A stretch of 64,000 nt of DNA from Nostoc flagelliforme FACHB-838 (GTDB lineage: Bacteria > Cyanobacteriota > Cyanobacteriia > Cyanobacteriales > Nostocaceae). The notes beneath the pieces are model-generated. The model ran no database searches. It had not been told where the DNA came from and saw only the letters and a program-made list of their open reading frames with translations. The stretch is taken from NCBI RefSeq assembly GCF_014698065.1, contig NZ_JACJSI010000036.1, positions 1,670-65,669 of the forward strand. The letters are read 5' to 3'. Positions 8,901-16,562 of the stretch are shown here, one piece after another (position 1 is the first letter of the stretch; every line of letters begins with the position of its first letter). Made by a program: the position numbers and the translations under genes.

Positions 8901-9932
8901 TACTAAAGCAAAACCAGTCAGCGATATCACTGCATCTACCAACTGTGTGTTGGTATTTGGTTCATAGAAGTAAGCCTCAACAGGCTTGGAGAAATCCAAA
9001 CCACCAGCAAAAACAGGTAATACCCGTGCGCCTAGTGCTTCCAACTCCTGCACCATTGCTACATAATGGGCATCATCCCCTGTAACTAGGTGAGTGCGTT
9101 GCAATACTAACCCGACACAAGGAGCTAGGGGATCTTTTAGATCACTAGAAATATCCTTACGAGCTGTATACCAATTAAGGTACTCTCTGACATCTTCAAA
9201 CATACTCGGAGCCAAAGGATGCCAAATCCCTAAATCGGGATAAACAACTGGCTGTTGATATGTAGAAGGTGCAATTTGTTTTTCTAAACCTTTAAATACA
9301 TATTTATCAGCTAGCATCAACAAGAAGTTTTCCAGGTTTTCTGGAGAACCACCTAGCCAATACTGAAAACTGAGCATGAAATTTCGGGCATCCTGTGCCT
9401 TATCCATCGGTAAAAACTTCAGCACTTGCGGCAGCGTTCGCAAAAGCTTCAGCATTCCATCTTGGAATCCTGCACCTGATTTTTCTTTGCGTTTCCGCAT
9501 GAATTGCGCGATCGCACTTTTTGACTGACCCAACTGTGCTAGAGAAAAGCTGCCCATTTTACTCAGGCGCATTACTTCTGGCATCGAGGGAAAGACAACG
9601 GAAACGTCTAGATGATCGCGGTGTGGTTCTACTGCTGCTACTACTTTCTGTGCTAAGTCTTCGATGAAAATGAGGGAAGCGATGAAGATATTCGCACTCT
9701 CAATTTCTCGTTTGAACTCCTCATAGTTCTCTGGGTCGCGGAGTTCCTCAATCAAGTACCCACTGATTTCAATCGCCAAGTTGGGATTGTTCGCGTTAAT
9801 CGTGCGAACCGCTTGCGACAAAGCACTCTGGTACTGGGACTCAAGCACGACATAGACCACCTTGATTAAATTACGTCCGCGTAAATTATCAGGCGCAATG
9901 TGTCTAATGGTGGACTTGACGTGTGTGAACAT
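5949..9932 (-). CDS. chlH: Magnesium chelatase subunit H
   Basis: The large porphyrin-binding subunit of magnesium chelatase (with ChlI and ChlD) that inserts Mg into protoporphyrin IX, the first committed step to chlorophyll. The 1327-residue product begins [16 protein letters not shown], as in cyanobacterial ChlH, and carries the cobN/Mg-chelatase signature region ([21 protein letters not shown], split here as [11 protein letters not shown] and [10 protein letters not shown]). The frame is open for 18 codons further upstream (to 9986), but the start at 9932 matches the family and has AAAGGAG about 11 nt before it. No neighbour belongs to the pathway; chlB lies 35 kb away. Confidence 0.97.
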   Translation of the reverse strand: MFTHVKSTIRHIAPDNLRGRNLIKVVYVVLESQYQSALSQAVRTINANNPNLAIEISGYLIEELRDPENYEEFKREIESANIFIASLIFIEDLAQKVVAAVEPHRDHLDVSVVFPSMPEVMRLSKMGSFSLAQLGQSKSAIAQFMRKRKEKSGAGFQDGMLKLLRTLPQVLKFLPMDKAQDARNFMLSFQYWLGGSPENLENFLLMLADKYVFKGLEKQIAPSTYQQPVVYPDLGIWHPLAPSMFEDVREYLNWYTARKDISSDLKDPLAPCVGLVLQRTHLVTGDDAHYVAMVQELEALGARVLPVFAGGLDFSKPVEAYFYEPNTNTQLVDAVISLTGFALVGGPARQDHPKAIEALKRLNRPYMVALPLVFQTTEEWMDSDLGLHPIQVALQIAIPELDGAIEPIILSGRDGTTGKAIALRDRVEAVAERALKWANLRRKPKLDKKVAITVFSFPPDKGNVGTAAYLDVFGSIYEVMKALKNNGYDLPELPESAEALMQEVIHDAQAQYNSPELNVAYKMSVPEYEALTPYSQRLEENWGPPPGHLNSDGQNLLIYGKQFGNVFIGVQPTFGYEGDPMRLLFSRSASPHHGFAAYYTYLEQVWKADAVLHFGTHGSLEFMPGKQMGMSGDCYPDNLIGSIPNLYYYAANNPSEATIAKRRSYAETISYLTPPAENAGLYKGLKELSELIASYQTLKDSGRGVSIVNSIMDKCRIVNLDKDINLPETDARDMSTDERDNIVGNVYRRLMEIESRLLPCGLHVIGKPPSAEEAIATLVNIASLDRQEEGLQGLPGIIANSIGRNIDDIYQNNDRGILEDVQLLQDITLATRAAVTALVQEQIDAEGRVSLVSRLNFFNMGKKEPWVEALHKLGYPKVDGAALKPLFEYLEFCLQQVCADNELGALLRGLEGEYILPGPGGDPIRNPDVLPTGKNIHALDPQSIPTTAAVQSAKIVVDRLLVRNKAENEGKWPETIACVLWGTDNIKTYGESLAQIMWMVGVRPVPDALGRVNKLELISLEELGRPRIDVVINCSGVFRDLFINQMNLLDQGVKMAAEADEPLEMNFVRKHALQQAQDMGINLRQAATRVFSNASGSYSSNINLAVENSTWDSEAELQEMYLNRKSFSFNSDNPGIMDESRQIFESTLKTADATFQNLDSSEISLTDVSHYFDSDPTKLVASLRGDGKKPASYIADTTTANAQVRTLSETVRLDARTKLLNPKWYEGMLSHGYEGVRELSKRLVNTTGWSATAGAVDNWIYEDTNETFIKDEEMQKRLLNLNPHSFRKIVSTLLEVNGRGYWETSEDNLDRLRELYQEVEDRIEGID

Positions 9933-10222
9933 GCTTCTTCGGCTCCTTTGATGCGTGTTCTCTCTGTAAGTTCCTAGCGGCATCATCAGCCACAGGTAAC
10001 TTTGTGATCTTTAGGCAATATGTGTTTTTTATCAGAAAACGCTTGCCCAGTGGGCATTTTATCGTGTATCTGACACAAATCGATATAAAAAACGAAATAT
10101 TTCTTTGTAATTGTTGACTTTACATAGAAGTATTCGCTCACTTATTTGTAAATTTTTTGTAATACTTATTTTTAATAGTTAAATAGCTATTTAGAGATTT
10201 AACTCCATTTAACGAAACTTGC

Positions 10223-10255
10223 CTATGCTGACTAAAAAATATTTAGTCAGCATAG
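10223..10255. promoter_or_regulatory. Perfect 14-bp hairpin upstream of chlH
   Basis: CTATGCTGACTAAA (10223-10236) and its exact complement (10242-10255) are separated by a 5-base loop; the flanks GCCTATG and CATAGACAGGC extend the symmetry. It lies about 290 bp upstream of chlH. It could be a terminator for a lost gene, a protein-binding palindrome or a small repeat; the sequence does not decide. Confidence 0.4.
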
Positions 10256-10305
10256 ACAGGCTCCAATTATGTATGTCGTTGCCATTTATACCATTTATTA
10301 AGTAG

Positions 10306-10398
10306 GTAAGGTTTCTTTCGGGTAAGATTCCAAGTTCTCAAGATTTAGATTCTTTAGAAGATGAATTAAATAATTTAGATAATTATAAAAGCAATTAG
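10306..10398 (+). pseudogene. Short coding remnant upstream of the DUF4258 gene
   Basis: An open stretch without a start codon reads IPSSQDLDSLEDELNNLDNY before a TAG at 10396-10398. Its acidic, helical composition resembles the tail of a small antitoxin-like protein, but nothing specific can be assigned. Confidence 0.25.
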
Positions 10399-10450
10399 TA
10401 TTTATCTTTTGCGTAAATCACACCATACTTGATAAGCAAATAGGATAAAA

Positions 10451-10711
10451 ATGAAGTACAAAATTTCTCGTCATGCACAGACAGAAATGAAGAGAAGAAA
10501 TATATCTCAATTTTTAGTTGAATCTGTTCTTAATGCTCCTGGGCAAGTAATCTTAGAAGAGGAAGGCAAAAAAGTCTACCAGTCAAAAATTGACTTTGGT
10601 AGTGGAAAAACATTCTTACTGCGCGTTACCGTAGTAAATGATATTAACCCGGCAGTTGTAATAACCGTATATAAAACTAGTAAGATTGAAAAATACTGGA
10701 GAGAAATATGA
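10451..10711 (+). CDS. DUF4258 domain protein, probable toxin-like partner
   Basis: An 86-residue basic protein, MKYKISRHAQTEMKRRNIS, with the DUF4258 pattern (ISxHAxxxMxxRxI near the N-terminus, VYQSKIDF in the middle and VVITVYKTSKIEKYW at the end), a RelE/BrnT-like fold. The family often pairs with DUF2283 proteins. It overlaps the next gene by 4 nt (ATGA), indicating coupling. Toxin function is inferred from the arrangement only. Confidence 0.8.
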   Translation: MKYKISRHAQTEMKRRNISQFLVESVLNAPGQVILEEEGKKVYQSKIDFGSGKTFLLRVTVVNDINPAVVITVYKTSKIEKYWREI

Positions 10712-10905
10712 AAATTAACTATGACCCAGAAGTAGATATATTAAGAATTATATTTAGTGATGTATCGATAGAAGATAGTGACGAAGAAAAGCCGGGTATA
10801 ATCTTAGATTACGACGAAGATGGAAATATTATCGGGCTAGAAATATTAGAAGCTTCCAGAAGAATCGATAATCCACGTTCCCTAGAGTATTCGATTTCTA
10901 CATAA
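10708..10905 (+). CDS. DUF2283 domain protein, probable antitoxin-like partner
   Basis: A 65-residue very acidic protein: MKINYDPEVDILRIIF, then EKPGIILDYDEDGNIIGLEILEAS, the hallmark of DUF2283. It is translationally coupled to the DUF4258 gene. The pair resembles a small toxin-antitoxin unit in which this protein would be the neutralising partner. Confidence 0.82.
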   Translation: MKINYDPEVDILRIIFSDVSIEDSDEEKPGIILDYDEDGNIIGLEILEASRRIDNPRSLEYSIST

Positions 10906-10954
10906 TAAAGCTTGGAATCTCGAAGAGAAGCAATTCGCTTGCGGTTGGGATTGC

Positions 10955-10993
10955 TTCATTTCGCTTCTCTACGAGACGCTACATTCGCAATGA
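10955..10993. repeat. Small dispersed repeat (GCTTCTCTACGAGACGCT type)
   Basis: The core GCTTCTCTACGAGACGCT occurs here and again at 20513-20532, in both cases next to CATT-GCGA/TCGCAATG sequence. This is a second small repeat family distinct from the HIP1-splitting one. Confidence 0.55.
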
Positions 10994-11112
10994 TATTGTG
11001 TAATTAATTATGTCTAAGGATTGCGTTTCGGGTAAAAACCGTCCATTTTCAACTGTATTTAAGTTAAAATCGCGTTTTACTTTTGACAGCGAGAAGTCAC
11101 TATAAGACATTG

Positions 11113-11433
11113 TTAATTAAACTTTATGGGATGGGATGCGATCGCAGCACCAAAGCAATCTGACAGTGTTCCAGCTAGTGGGGCAATTAACCCACTAAGT
11201 ACAGGCGACACGGCTAGTAGCAGCCCTACTTTTACCGTCGGATATTGCTTGACTCCCTCTAAAAAGAAACGGACGATGAGTAGCGAACCGCCAATAACAA
11301 TGAACGCTAGCCAGCCACTTAGCAACCCCATACTCAACTGAAGATTGCGAAACAGGTGCAGTTCTAGTAATGGCTGCTGTGCGATCGCTTCAAGTACCAA
11401 AAAAGTTGTGAAACTCACGGCTGCGGCAGGCAT
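11113..11433 (-). pseudogene. MFS transporter fragment (DHA2/EmrB-like)
   Basis: About 100 residues of a major facilitator protein: LFRNLQLSMGLLSGWLAF..GGSLLIVRFFLEG, then VGLLLAVSPVLSGLIAPLAGTLSD, covering two to three membrane helices. Full-length DHA2 proteins have about 450-500 residues and 14 helices. The C-terminal side stops abruptly after SDCFGAAIA, and upstream the frame is interrupted near a 21-bp micro-insertion (11458-11478). No complete transporter exists here. Confidence 0.7.
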
Positions 11434-11457
11434 TTGGGGACTGATTTGGCTAGCGAT

Positions 11458-11478
11458 GTCTACGACGGGCTACGCCTA
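11458..11478 (-). repeat. 21-bp small dispersed repeat inside a HIP1 site
   Basis: The context is GCGAT|insert|CGCGCC: removing the 21 bases restores GCGATCGC. The insert begins GTCTACGACGGG and ends CTACGCCTA, matching copies at 2139, 4112, 27999 (reverse) and 58951 (reverse). Confidence 0.7.
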
Positions 11479-11639
11479 CGCGCCTCGTTTTCGACATAAT
11501 AAAAGCTATTAGGCACAGGGCATTTTTGGAAGAAGCCATACCACAGCACAGGTTTTGCCAATGCAGACAAACAGCGCGTAATATTAGTATCATCTATAAC
11601 CAAAATAGCTTCCTGATTGCCCAGTTATTAATATATAGT

Positions 11640-12587
11640 ATGGCTAAAATTACCGTTTGCATTCCTACTTTTAATCGTGTTCATCTTCTCCCCTATGCCA
11701 TTGACAGTGTACTCAACCAGTCTGAGCAAGACTTTGAGCTAATTGTTTGTGATGACGGCTCTAGCGATCGCACACCTGAGTTAATGTCACAGTATACAGA
11801 CCACCGAATTAAATATATCCGTCATCTGCAAAATATTGGTAAAAGTAATAATATGCGTTCTGGCTTTGATGCTGCCAGCGGTGAATATTTTATTAAATTT
11901 GATGATGATGATCGACTAACACCCGATTTTCTCGCAAGTACCGCAGCTATTCTTACTCAAGACTCTAGCATTGATTTTGTTGGTACAGACCATTGGATAA
12001 TTGATATCAACAATGTGCGGGATGAGGTAAAAACTCAAGAAAATTCTCATCGCTGGGGTAGGAAGAATTTACCAGCAGGTGTTGTAGATAATTTGTTGGA
12101 AGTGGTATTTATTCAGCAAAGCTTTCAAGTTGGGGCGACATTATTTCGCCGTAAAACATTGCAAGAATTAGGATATATGCAGCCAAATCTGCAAAACTGT
12201 GAGGATAATGATTTATTTGTGCGTCTGGCTTTGGCTGGAAAAAAGGGCTATTATTTACCAGAATTATTGATGGAATATCGCTCTCATGCGGAGCAGCAAG
12301 GTATAAATAGAGCCATTCCTTATTTATTTGATAAAATCCGGTATTTAGAAAATTATAAGTTTGAGTTTGAGAAAATAGAGACAATCAGGAAAAATCGTTT
12401 AACTGAAACGCAATTATTATTAGGTTTGCGTTTAATTGAAAACGGTGAAACGCAAAAAGGCAGAGAGCTAGTTCTAGCAGGAAAGTCTTTTTCGACTGCT
12501 AAAGCTTGGACTGGTTTAGGATTATCGTTATTACCAGTTGGGTTGCGAGGTAAGGCGTTTAATGCACTGCGACAGATGCGGGGTTAG
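11640..12587 (+). CDS. Family 2 glycosyltransferase
   Basis: The start at 11640 gives MAKITVCIPTFNRVHLL, a typical GT2 (GT-A fold) opening; LIVCDDGSSDRTPELM and FIKFDDDDRLTPDFL (the DxD metal/nucleotide-sugar site) follow, with CEDNDLFVRLAL as the acceptor-side ED motif. 315 residues, no membrane segment, so a cytosolic or peripheral enzyme transferring a sugar to an unknown acceptor. The frame is open back to 11526 but the extra residues are atypical. It is monocistronic; an inverted-repeat element follows. Confidence 0.88.
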   Translation: MAKITVCIPTFNRVHLLPYAIDSVLNQSEQDFELIVCDDGSSDRTPELMSQYTDHRIKYIRHLQNIGKSNNMRSGFDAASGEYFIKFDDDDRLTPDFLASTAAILTQDSSIDFVGTDHWIIDINNVRDEVKTQENSHRWGRKNLPAGVVDNLLEVVFIQQSFQVGATLFRRKTLQELGYMQPNLQNCEDNDLFVRLALAGKKGYYLPELLMEYRSHAEQQGINRAIPYLFDKIRYLENYKFEFEKIETIRKNRLTETQLLLGLRLIENGETQKGRELVLAGKSFSTAKAWTGLGLSLLPVGLRGKAFNALRQMRG

Positions 12588-12664
12588 AAAATAGTTATTG
12601 AAATGTTTCACATAGAAGTGCAGAGAAAATTATGCAGGGTTTAACACTGTGAAGAACTTCTCCT

Positions 12665-12774
12665 AATACGGTTCAGTTAGCCCAAAAAACTTTAAGCTGC
12701 GTAGGTTGGGTTGAGGAACGAAACCCAACATTAAGCCTTAATCGTTGGGTTTCACTTCGTTCAACCCAACCTAC
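12665..12774. repeat. Inverted-repeat element related to 55900-56034, right end missing
   Basis: It starts AATACGGTTCAGTTAGCCC, nearly the terminal repeat of the element at 55900-56034, and contains the same long inner palindrome (GTAGGTTGGGTTGAGG at 12701 pairing with the complement ending 12774). The expected right terminal repeat is absent. Located between convergent genes, the palindrome may also serve as a terminator. Confidence 0.6.
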
Positions 12775-12796
12775 TAGCTGCTTATTTGACTAACTA

Positions 12797-13513
12797 CTAA
12801 CTTCTTGACCACTCATCAATAATAGTCAAAATTGTTTTATCACCCAAGTTCTTAACAGATTTTACTACATCACGATAATCTTCAAACTCTTGCTTCGGTT
12901 TCTTGCGTCGAGCATCAAATATATCTTTTGCAAGTTTTTCAGCCCCACGAATTCTAGAGCGTTGTAACTTTCTAAATAACTCGTCTTTCTCCAAAGAGTT
13001 CAATAATTTAAGTGGATTATTCTGTTCATCCTTTTGAGGGATAAGTTTTTCAAGTTCCTTGAACTGATTATCTATTCTCTGTTTTTCTTGTATAACTTCT
13101 GACTTAAAATCATTAAAGTGCTTCTCAAGCCGTAATTCTAGATTTGCCAGACGTGGTTCTAACTTTGTTGTTTCAAGCTGTGGTGTTACTGGTTTAATAG
13201 AAGAATCAATTCCTTTAAGAGATGCAACTTGTTTTAAAGCTACATCCTCGTTTTCAGAAGATATAATTAAAGCACTAACCATGTCACCTTCATTAGGGTT
13301 TTTTTCTTTAGCTCTTACAGCTGAATAGTACTCGAAATGCCCATCAAGTACCTCATATTGTTCAAAGCCAGTCTTTTTTAAGACTAATGGTTTTAAAATA
13401 CCTCCAGATTCTAGTATCAGGTCAGCAAGAATTTCTAAATCAGCCTCTTGAAAGTTTGAACGAGGAATATTAGAAGTAACACTTTCAACATCTACCATAA
13501 AAAACTTAATCAT
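12797..13513 (-). CDS. ParB-like nuclease-domain protein
   Basis: A 238-residue protein with a ParB/Srx-type N-terminal domain at about residues 8-100: IPRSNF, then ILKPLVLKKTG..YEVLDGHFEYYSAVRAKE. Residues 120-165 (LEPRLANLELRLEKHF..EKQRIDNQFKELEKL) are a predicted coiled coil; the C-terminal 60 residues are basic (SRIRGAEKLAKDIFDARRKK). No classical ParB helix-turn-helix is obvious. The ATG overlaps the stop of the ParA-like gene by one base (TAATG), so they are co-translated. Function as a partition partner or as the specificity part of a defence unit is inference. Confidence 0.75.
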   Translation of the reverse strand: MIKFFMVDVESVTSNIPRSNFQEADLEILADLILESGGILKPLVLKKTGFEQYEVLDGHFEYYSAVRAKEKNPNEGDMVSALIISSENEDVALKQVASLKGIDSSIKPVTPQLETTKLEPRLANLELRLEKHFNDFKSEVIQEKQRIDNQFKELEKLIPQKDEQNNPLKLLNSLEKDELFRKLQRSRIRGAEKLAKDIFDARRKKPKQEFEDYRDVVKSVKNLGDKTILTIIDEWSRS

Positions 13514-14895
13514 TATTGCATCCCCATTTTACTTAAAACTTCTATAGCTAGAAATTCAAACTCAGCAGCGGCTTGATTTGCAGAAGGTTCATTAAGAGCA
13601 AAATCAAGAATAGATTTAGGATCAGGTATTTCCATATTTCCCATTAATATAGTTTTATTAATGCAAGCAGATAAAGCTGTTCTTTCTGAAATTAAACTAT
13701 CCATTATTGGCATATTATAACGATCATTAATTACACTTTTATGTTTTGCAAATGTGTATTTGAGATACTGAGCATTAGTAGAAATTTTAGATGGAAGAAC
13801 ACCCATAATAGTAAGAGGTGGCTTTCCTAGACCTTCTTTATTCTCATTAATTTCTTGTTGAATAAAGTTTTTTACACTAGGTAATCCTTGGTTAGAAAAT
13901 GGCTTTAAGTCTGAAGGAATTATTAGGTAATCAGCAGCAGTTAAGGCAGCTTGTGCATACACATCTAAAGATGGAGGCGTGTCGATAATTACAATATCAT
14001 ATTCATTTTTTACTTTTTCTAGTTTTTTAGCCAGTCTGAAACGACTTGGGCCAGATTGGACAAGGTTTTGCTGCAATGCAATCAAGGTGATATGTGAAGG
14101 GATAACATCAATTTCTGGATTGTTAAAAAACTTAGATTTACAAACAATATCTGGAATAAATTTAATGTCATTTTTTTCCAATAAATGATAAACATTACAG
14201 TTTTTTAAATCATCATCTTCCTCAAATTGAAATTTAATCAATCCTGTCGCAAAAGTTGTATTTGCTTGAGCATCTATATCAATTAGAAGAACTTTTTTCC
14301 CTTTTTTACTTAATGCAGCTGCTAAATTTATAGCAACTGTGGTTTTACCTACGCCGCCCTTATGATGGTAGATTGCAATTGTTTTCATTGAATGTTGCCT
14401 TTTTGTTTCCAAAATTGATTTTTTTTCAGTTATTTGAACTTCTAGTTTATCTACTAACTGTCTTTCTTTCAGGCTCTCTCTACCAATTAAACTTTTAATC
14501 GTATCTAACTTTATTTCAACTTCTTTCCCAGAACATTGAAATATTAATTGAATATCAGTCTGCAATTTTTGATAAATTCTAATCTCTTTGCCATTAGTCA
14601 GTAATCCATACCTGACATTCAAGCTGGTTAAATAATGCCTGAGTCGCGGGACATGATTATTTAAGTTTTGTTTGGGATGCTTTGCCTCCATGACGACACT
14701 CAGCGGTGAGTTGGCATCTAAGACAAAGGGAATCACTTGTGCGGCAAATGCTAAGAAATCTAAGCGGATGCTACCAACGGCAACCTCTTGATGCCAGGTG
14801 TCAGGAGTATAACCTAGCTGTGGTAGCAAATATTGCACTATGAGTTTGCTTTCAACTTCGCTTTCGTTACGGCACAGCTCAGGATTAAAAGGCAA
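13513..14895 (-). CDS. HsdR_N-type nuclease domain fused to ParA ATPase
   Basis: A 460-residue two-domain protein. Residues 1-130 match the type I restriction R-subunit N-terminal fold, a PD-(D/E)XK nuclease: ESEVESKLIVQYLLPQLGY, catalytic-type Asp46 in IRLDFLAF, Glu70 and Lys72 in VVMEAKHP. After a charged linker, residues 170-460 are a ParA/Soj ATPase: deviant Walker A KGGVGKTT (179-186), A' LLIDIDAQANTT, Walker B IIDTPPS (Asp305). Met170 could be an internal start giving ParA alone (14388), but no clear ribosome site precedes it. The gene is AT-rich and forms an operon with the ParB-like gene. Confidence 0.82.
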   Translation of the reverse strand: MPFNPELCRNESEVESKLIVQYLLPQLGYTPDTWHQEVAVGSIRLDFLAFAAQVIPFVLDANSPLSVVMEAKHPKQNLNNHVPRLRHYLTSLNVRYGLLTNGKEIRIYQKLQTDIQLIFQCSGKEVEIKLDTIKSLIGRESLKERQLVDKLEVQITEKKSILETKRQHSMKTIAIYHHKGGVGKTTVAINLAAALSKKGKKVLLIDIDAQANTTFATGLIKFQFEEDDDLKNCNVYHLLEKNDIKFIPDIVCKSKFFNNPEIDVIPSHITLIALQQNLVQSGPSRFRLAKKLEKVKNEYDIVIIDTPPSLDVYAQAALTAADYLIIPSDLKPFSNQGLPSVKNFIQQEINENKEGLGKPPLTIMGVLPSKISTNAQYLKYTFAKHKSVINDRYNMPIMDSLISERTALSACINKTILMGNMEIPDPKSILDFALNEPSANQAAAEFEFLAIEVLSKMGMQ

Positions 14896-15123
14896 TATTT
14901 TTCTACCTCTAAATAATTATTGGACTTAAGACGAAACCTCATATTTGCTAGATTATGGCATAGCCTTAATTATGTTGAGTGATAGAAATCACTTAGAAAA
15001 ATATAAAAAATCATCATAAAATTAGTACTTTTACTGATAAAATAACCAATTCTGAGAGCTAGGCATATTCAAAATTAACAGGCTACGCATATACAGCGTA
15101 TTTCAGGTAAATGAAGTACATGC

Positions 15124-15151
15124 GTAGGGGCACAACATGTTGTGCCCCTAC
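15124..15151. repeat. Perfect 28-bp palindrome (GTAGGGGCACAAC family)
   Basis: GTAGGGGCACAACA followed directly by its exact complement. Related palindromes are at 56154-56182 and, disrupted by an insertion, at 55887-56060. It lies just upstream of the zinc-ribbon gene and in part overlaps the long alternative reading frame. Confidence 0.65.
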
Positions 15152-15252
15152 AATTATCTGTACTCGCCAAGTTGCTATCTGCTGTATTTACCCATTGCTC
15201 CTGTAAATGGCTAGAATCAAAGAGTTTACTCAACCTATTTACGTTAAAGGTT

Positions 15253-15624
15253 TTGGCTACTGTATCTTGTCCCCGCTGCCATCAACTCGTTGAGAGTCAA
15301 GCTATTAGTTGTCCCAATTGCCGGACGATACTCAAAGCTTACGGTCATCCCGGTATTCCATTGCATCGCGCCACTGGGGACGGGTATCTATGCGAGACTT
15401 GCACTTATCATGCTGATGATACTTGCAATTTTCCCCAGCGTCCCTACGCCAAAAACTGTACCCTCTACCAAAATATTGAAGAGACAAAGTTAGAGTTAGA
15501 ACAGCAGCGTTACACTAAGGGTTTTGCAGTAACTGTGAAAAGTTGGGTAAAACGCAATCAGGCTTTGCTGTTGCTATTAGGTTTATTATTGGTCTGTTTA
15601 TTGTTCGTTATATTAAGACCTTGA
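15253..15624 (+). CDS. Zinc-ribbon membrane-anchored protein
   Basis: The conserved part begins VSCPRCHQLVESQAISCPNC, a four-Cys zinc ribbon, followed by GHPGIPLHRATGDGYLC..CTYHADDTCNFPQRPYA, a Cys/His-rich segment common in cyanobacterial zinc-ribbon proteins. The C-terminus is one hydrophobic helix (QALLLLLGLLLVCLLFVIL). The frame is open from a GTG at 15142, but that part begins in a mobile palindrome; a TTG at 15253 with AAAGG just upstream gives a sensible protein. Function unknown, probably metal- or nucleic-acid-linked at the membrane. Confidence 0.7.
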   Translation: MATVSCPRCHQLVESQAISCPNCRTILKAYGHPGIPLHRATGDGYLCETCTYHADDTCNFPQRPYAKNCTLYQNIEETKLELEQQRYTKGFAVTVKSWVKRNQALLLLLGLLLVCLLFVILRP

Positions 15625-15765
15625 TTTGGGTTTTCTGGGGAGTGGTGAATATAACGCTTTTGTGTTGAGTCTAATATAGACCTAAAATAGTTCCGATTTT
15701 ATATTTCAATTGTCTCCCCAGCTAAATTGAAATTTATTTTTTTATTGCTTGTGAGAAATCCGGGT

Positions 15766-16146
15766 TTATGCATCTGAATTATCGCCTATTTGAATTTCTT
15801 GCTCGTATTGCGCGATTGCTTCTTCAATTGTTTCATTACTAACATCTGAAATATCGGATTTGGAATAAATTGTAGTGAGTATAATTCCCTGATCAGTTTT
15901 CAGATAATAAATGACTCGATAGCCTCCACTTTTTCCTTTTTGAATGTTGCTATTTTTGAGACGAACTTTAAAAACCTGATATTTAACTCCAGCAATTCTA
16001 TCACCGAGGATTTCACCTGCTTGAAGTTGGTCAATTAAGGGTTGGAGATCAGTACGAATTGAACGATAGCGTTTGGCAAGTTCTCGAAGATCCCTTTTGA
16101 AACGAGGTGTAAGAGCGATCTGGATTGGCGATGGTTCACTCTGCAT
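15766..16146 (-). CDS. RelE/ParE-type toxin
   Basis: A 126-residue protein: IQIALTPRFKRDLRELAKRYRSI, GDRIAGVKYQVFKVRLKN and KSGGYRVIYYLKT..IILTTIYSKSD, the pattern of cyanobacterial RelE-like toxins, with a longer acidic C-terminal tail (EEAIAQYEQE). It overlaps the upstream antitoxin gene by 11 nt. Likely a ribosome-dependent mRNA interferase by family; the target is not shown by the sequence. Confidence 0.85.
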   Translation of the reverse strand: MQSEPSPIQIALTPRFKRDLRELAKRYRSIRTDLQPLIDQLQAGEILGDRIAGVKYQVFKVRLKNSNIQKGKSGGYRVIYYLKTDQGIILTTIYSKSDISDVSNETIEEAIAQYEQEIQIGDNSDA

Positions 16147-16381
16147 CGATACCTGACCACATTTCTGAGAGGGGAAGAGTTTGTCCAGTTAAAGCTTCGT
16201 GTAAACCTTGGCGAATACCTTCTATAACAACTTCTGTAGGTGTTTCATCAGGATCGGTTTCGTCATCTTCGGAAAGTAAGACGATAACACGAACACGCTG
16301 TGGTTTAATGAATCCCAGTGATTTATCGAGCGTAAGTTGTCCACTCTCATTAATTGTCGCTGTGGTTTCAATTGCTTTCAT
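16136..16381 (-). CDS. Antitoxin of the RelE-type toxin
   Basis: An 81-residue acidic protein: MKAIETTATINESGQLTLDKSL resembles an AbrB-like swapped-hairpin start, then RVRVIVLLSEDDE, and a C-terminal helix (EVVIEGIRQGLHEALTG) that would wrap the toxin. Coupled to the toxin by overlap. Confidence 0.8.
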   Translation of the reverse strand: MKAIETTATINESGQLTLDKSLGFIKPQRVRVIVLLSEDDETDPDETPTEVVIEGIRQGLHEALTGQTLPLSEMWSGIDAE

Positions 16382-16562
16382 AGATAATGATAGTGTGAGT
16401 CAATTCAACCTACTTATAGTCTAGTGCAGCTATCCCCCATTCATCCGGCAATCCCCTCAAATGCTTCATCCAAAATCGCCACTATAGGGAATAGTCAAAA
16501 ATAACAAACTATGACCAATTCCTAATCTTCAGGCTGTGATGATTTTGGATGCTGCCGCAATC

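Larger units (their letters stand above)
9933..10450. other. Divergent intergenic region upstream of chlH
   Basis: About 520 bp of AT-rich sequence between divergent chlH and the DUF4258 gene. It holds the chlH leader with its AAAGGAG site (about 9943-9949), a perfect hairpin at 10223-10255, and a short coding remnant at 10306-10398. No known riboswitch was recognised. Confidence 0.5.

Noticed and set aside
9933-9986. Longer chlH start
   Set aside because: The 18 extra residues have no family counterpart, while the start at 9932 has AAAGGAG and the conserved [10 protein letters not shown].
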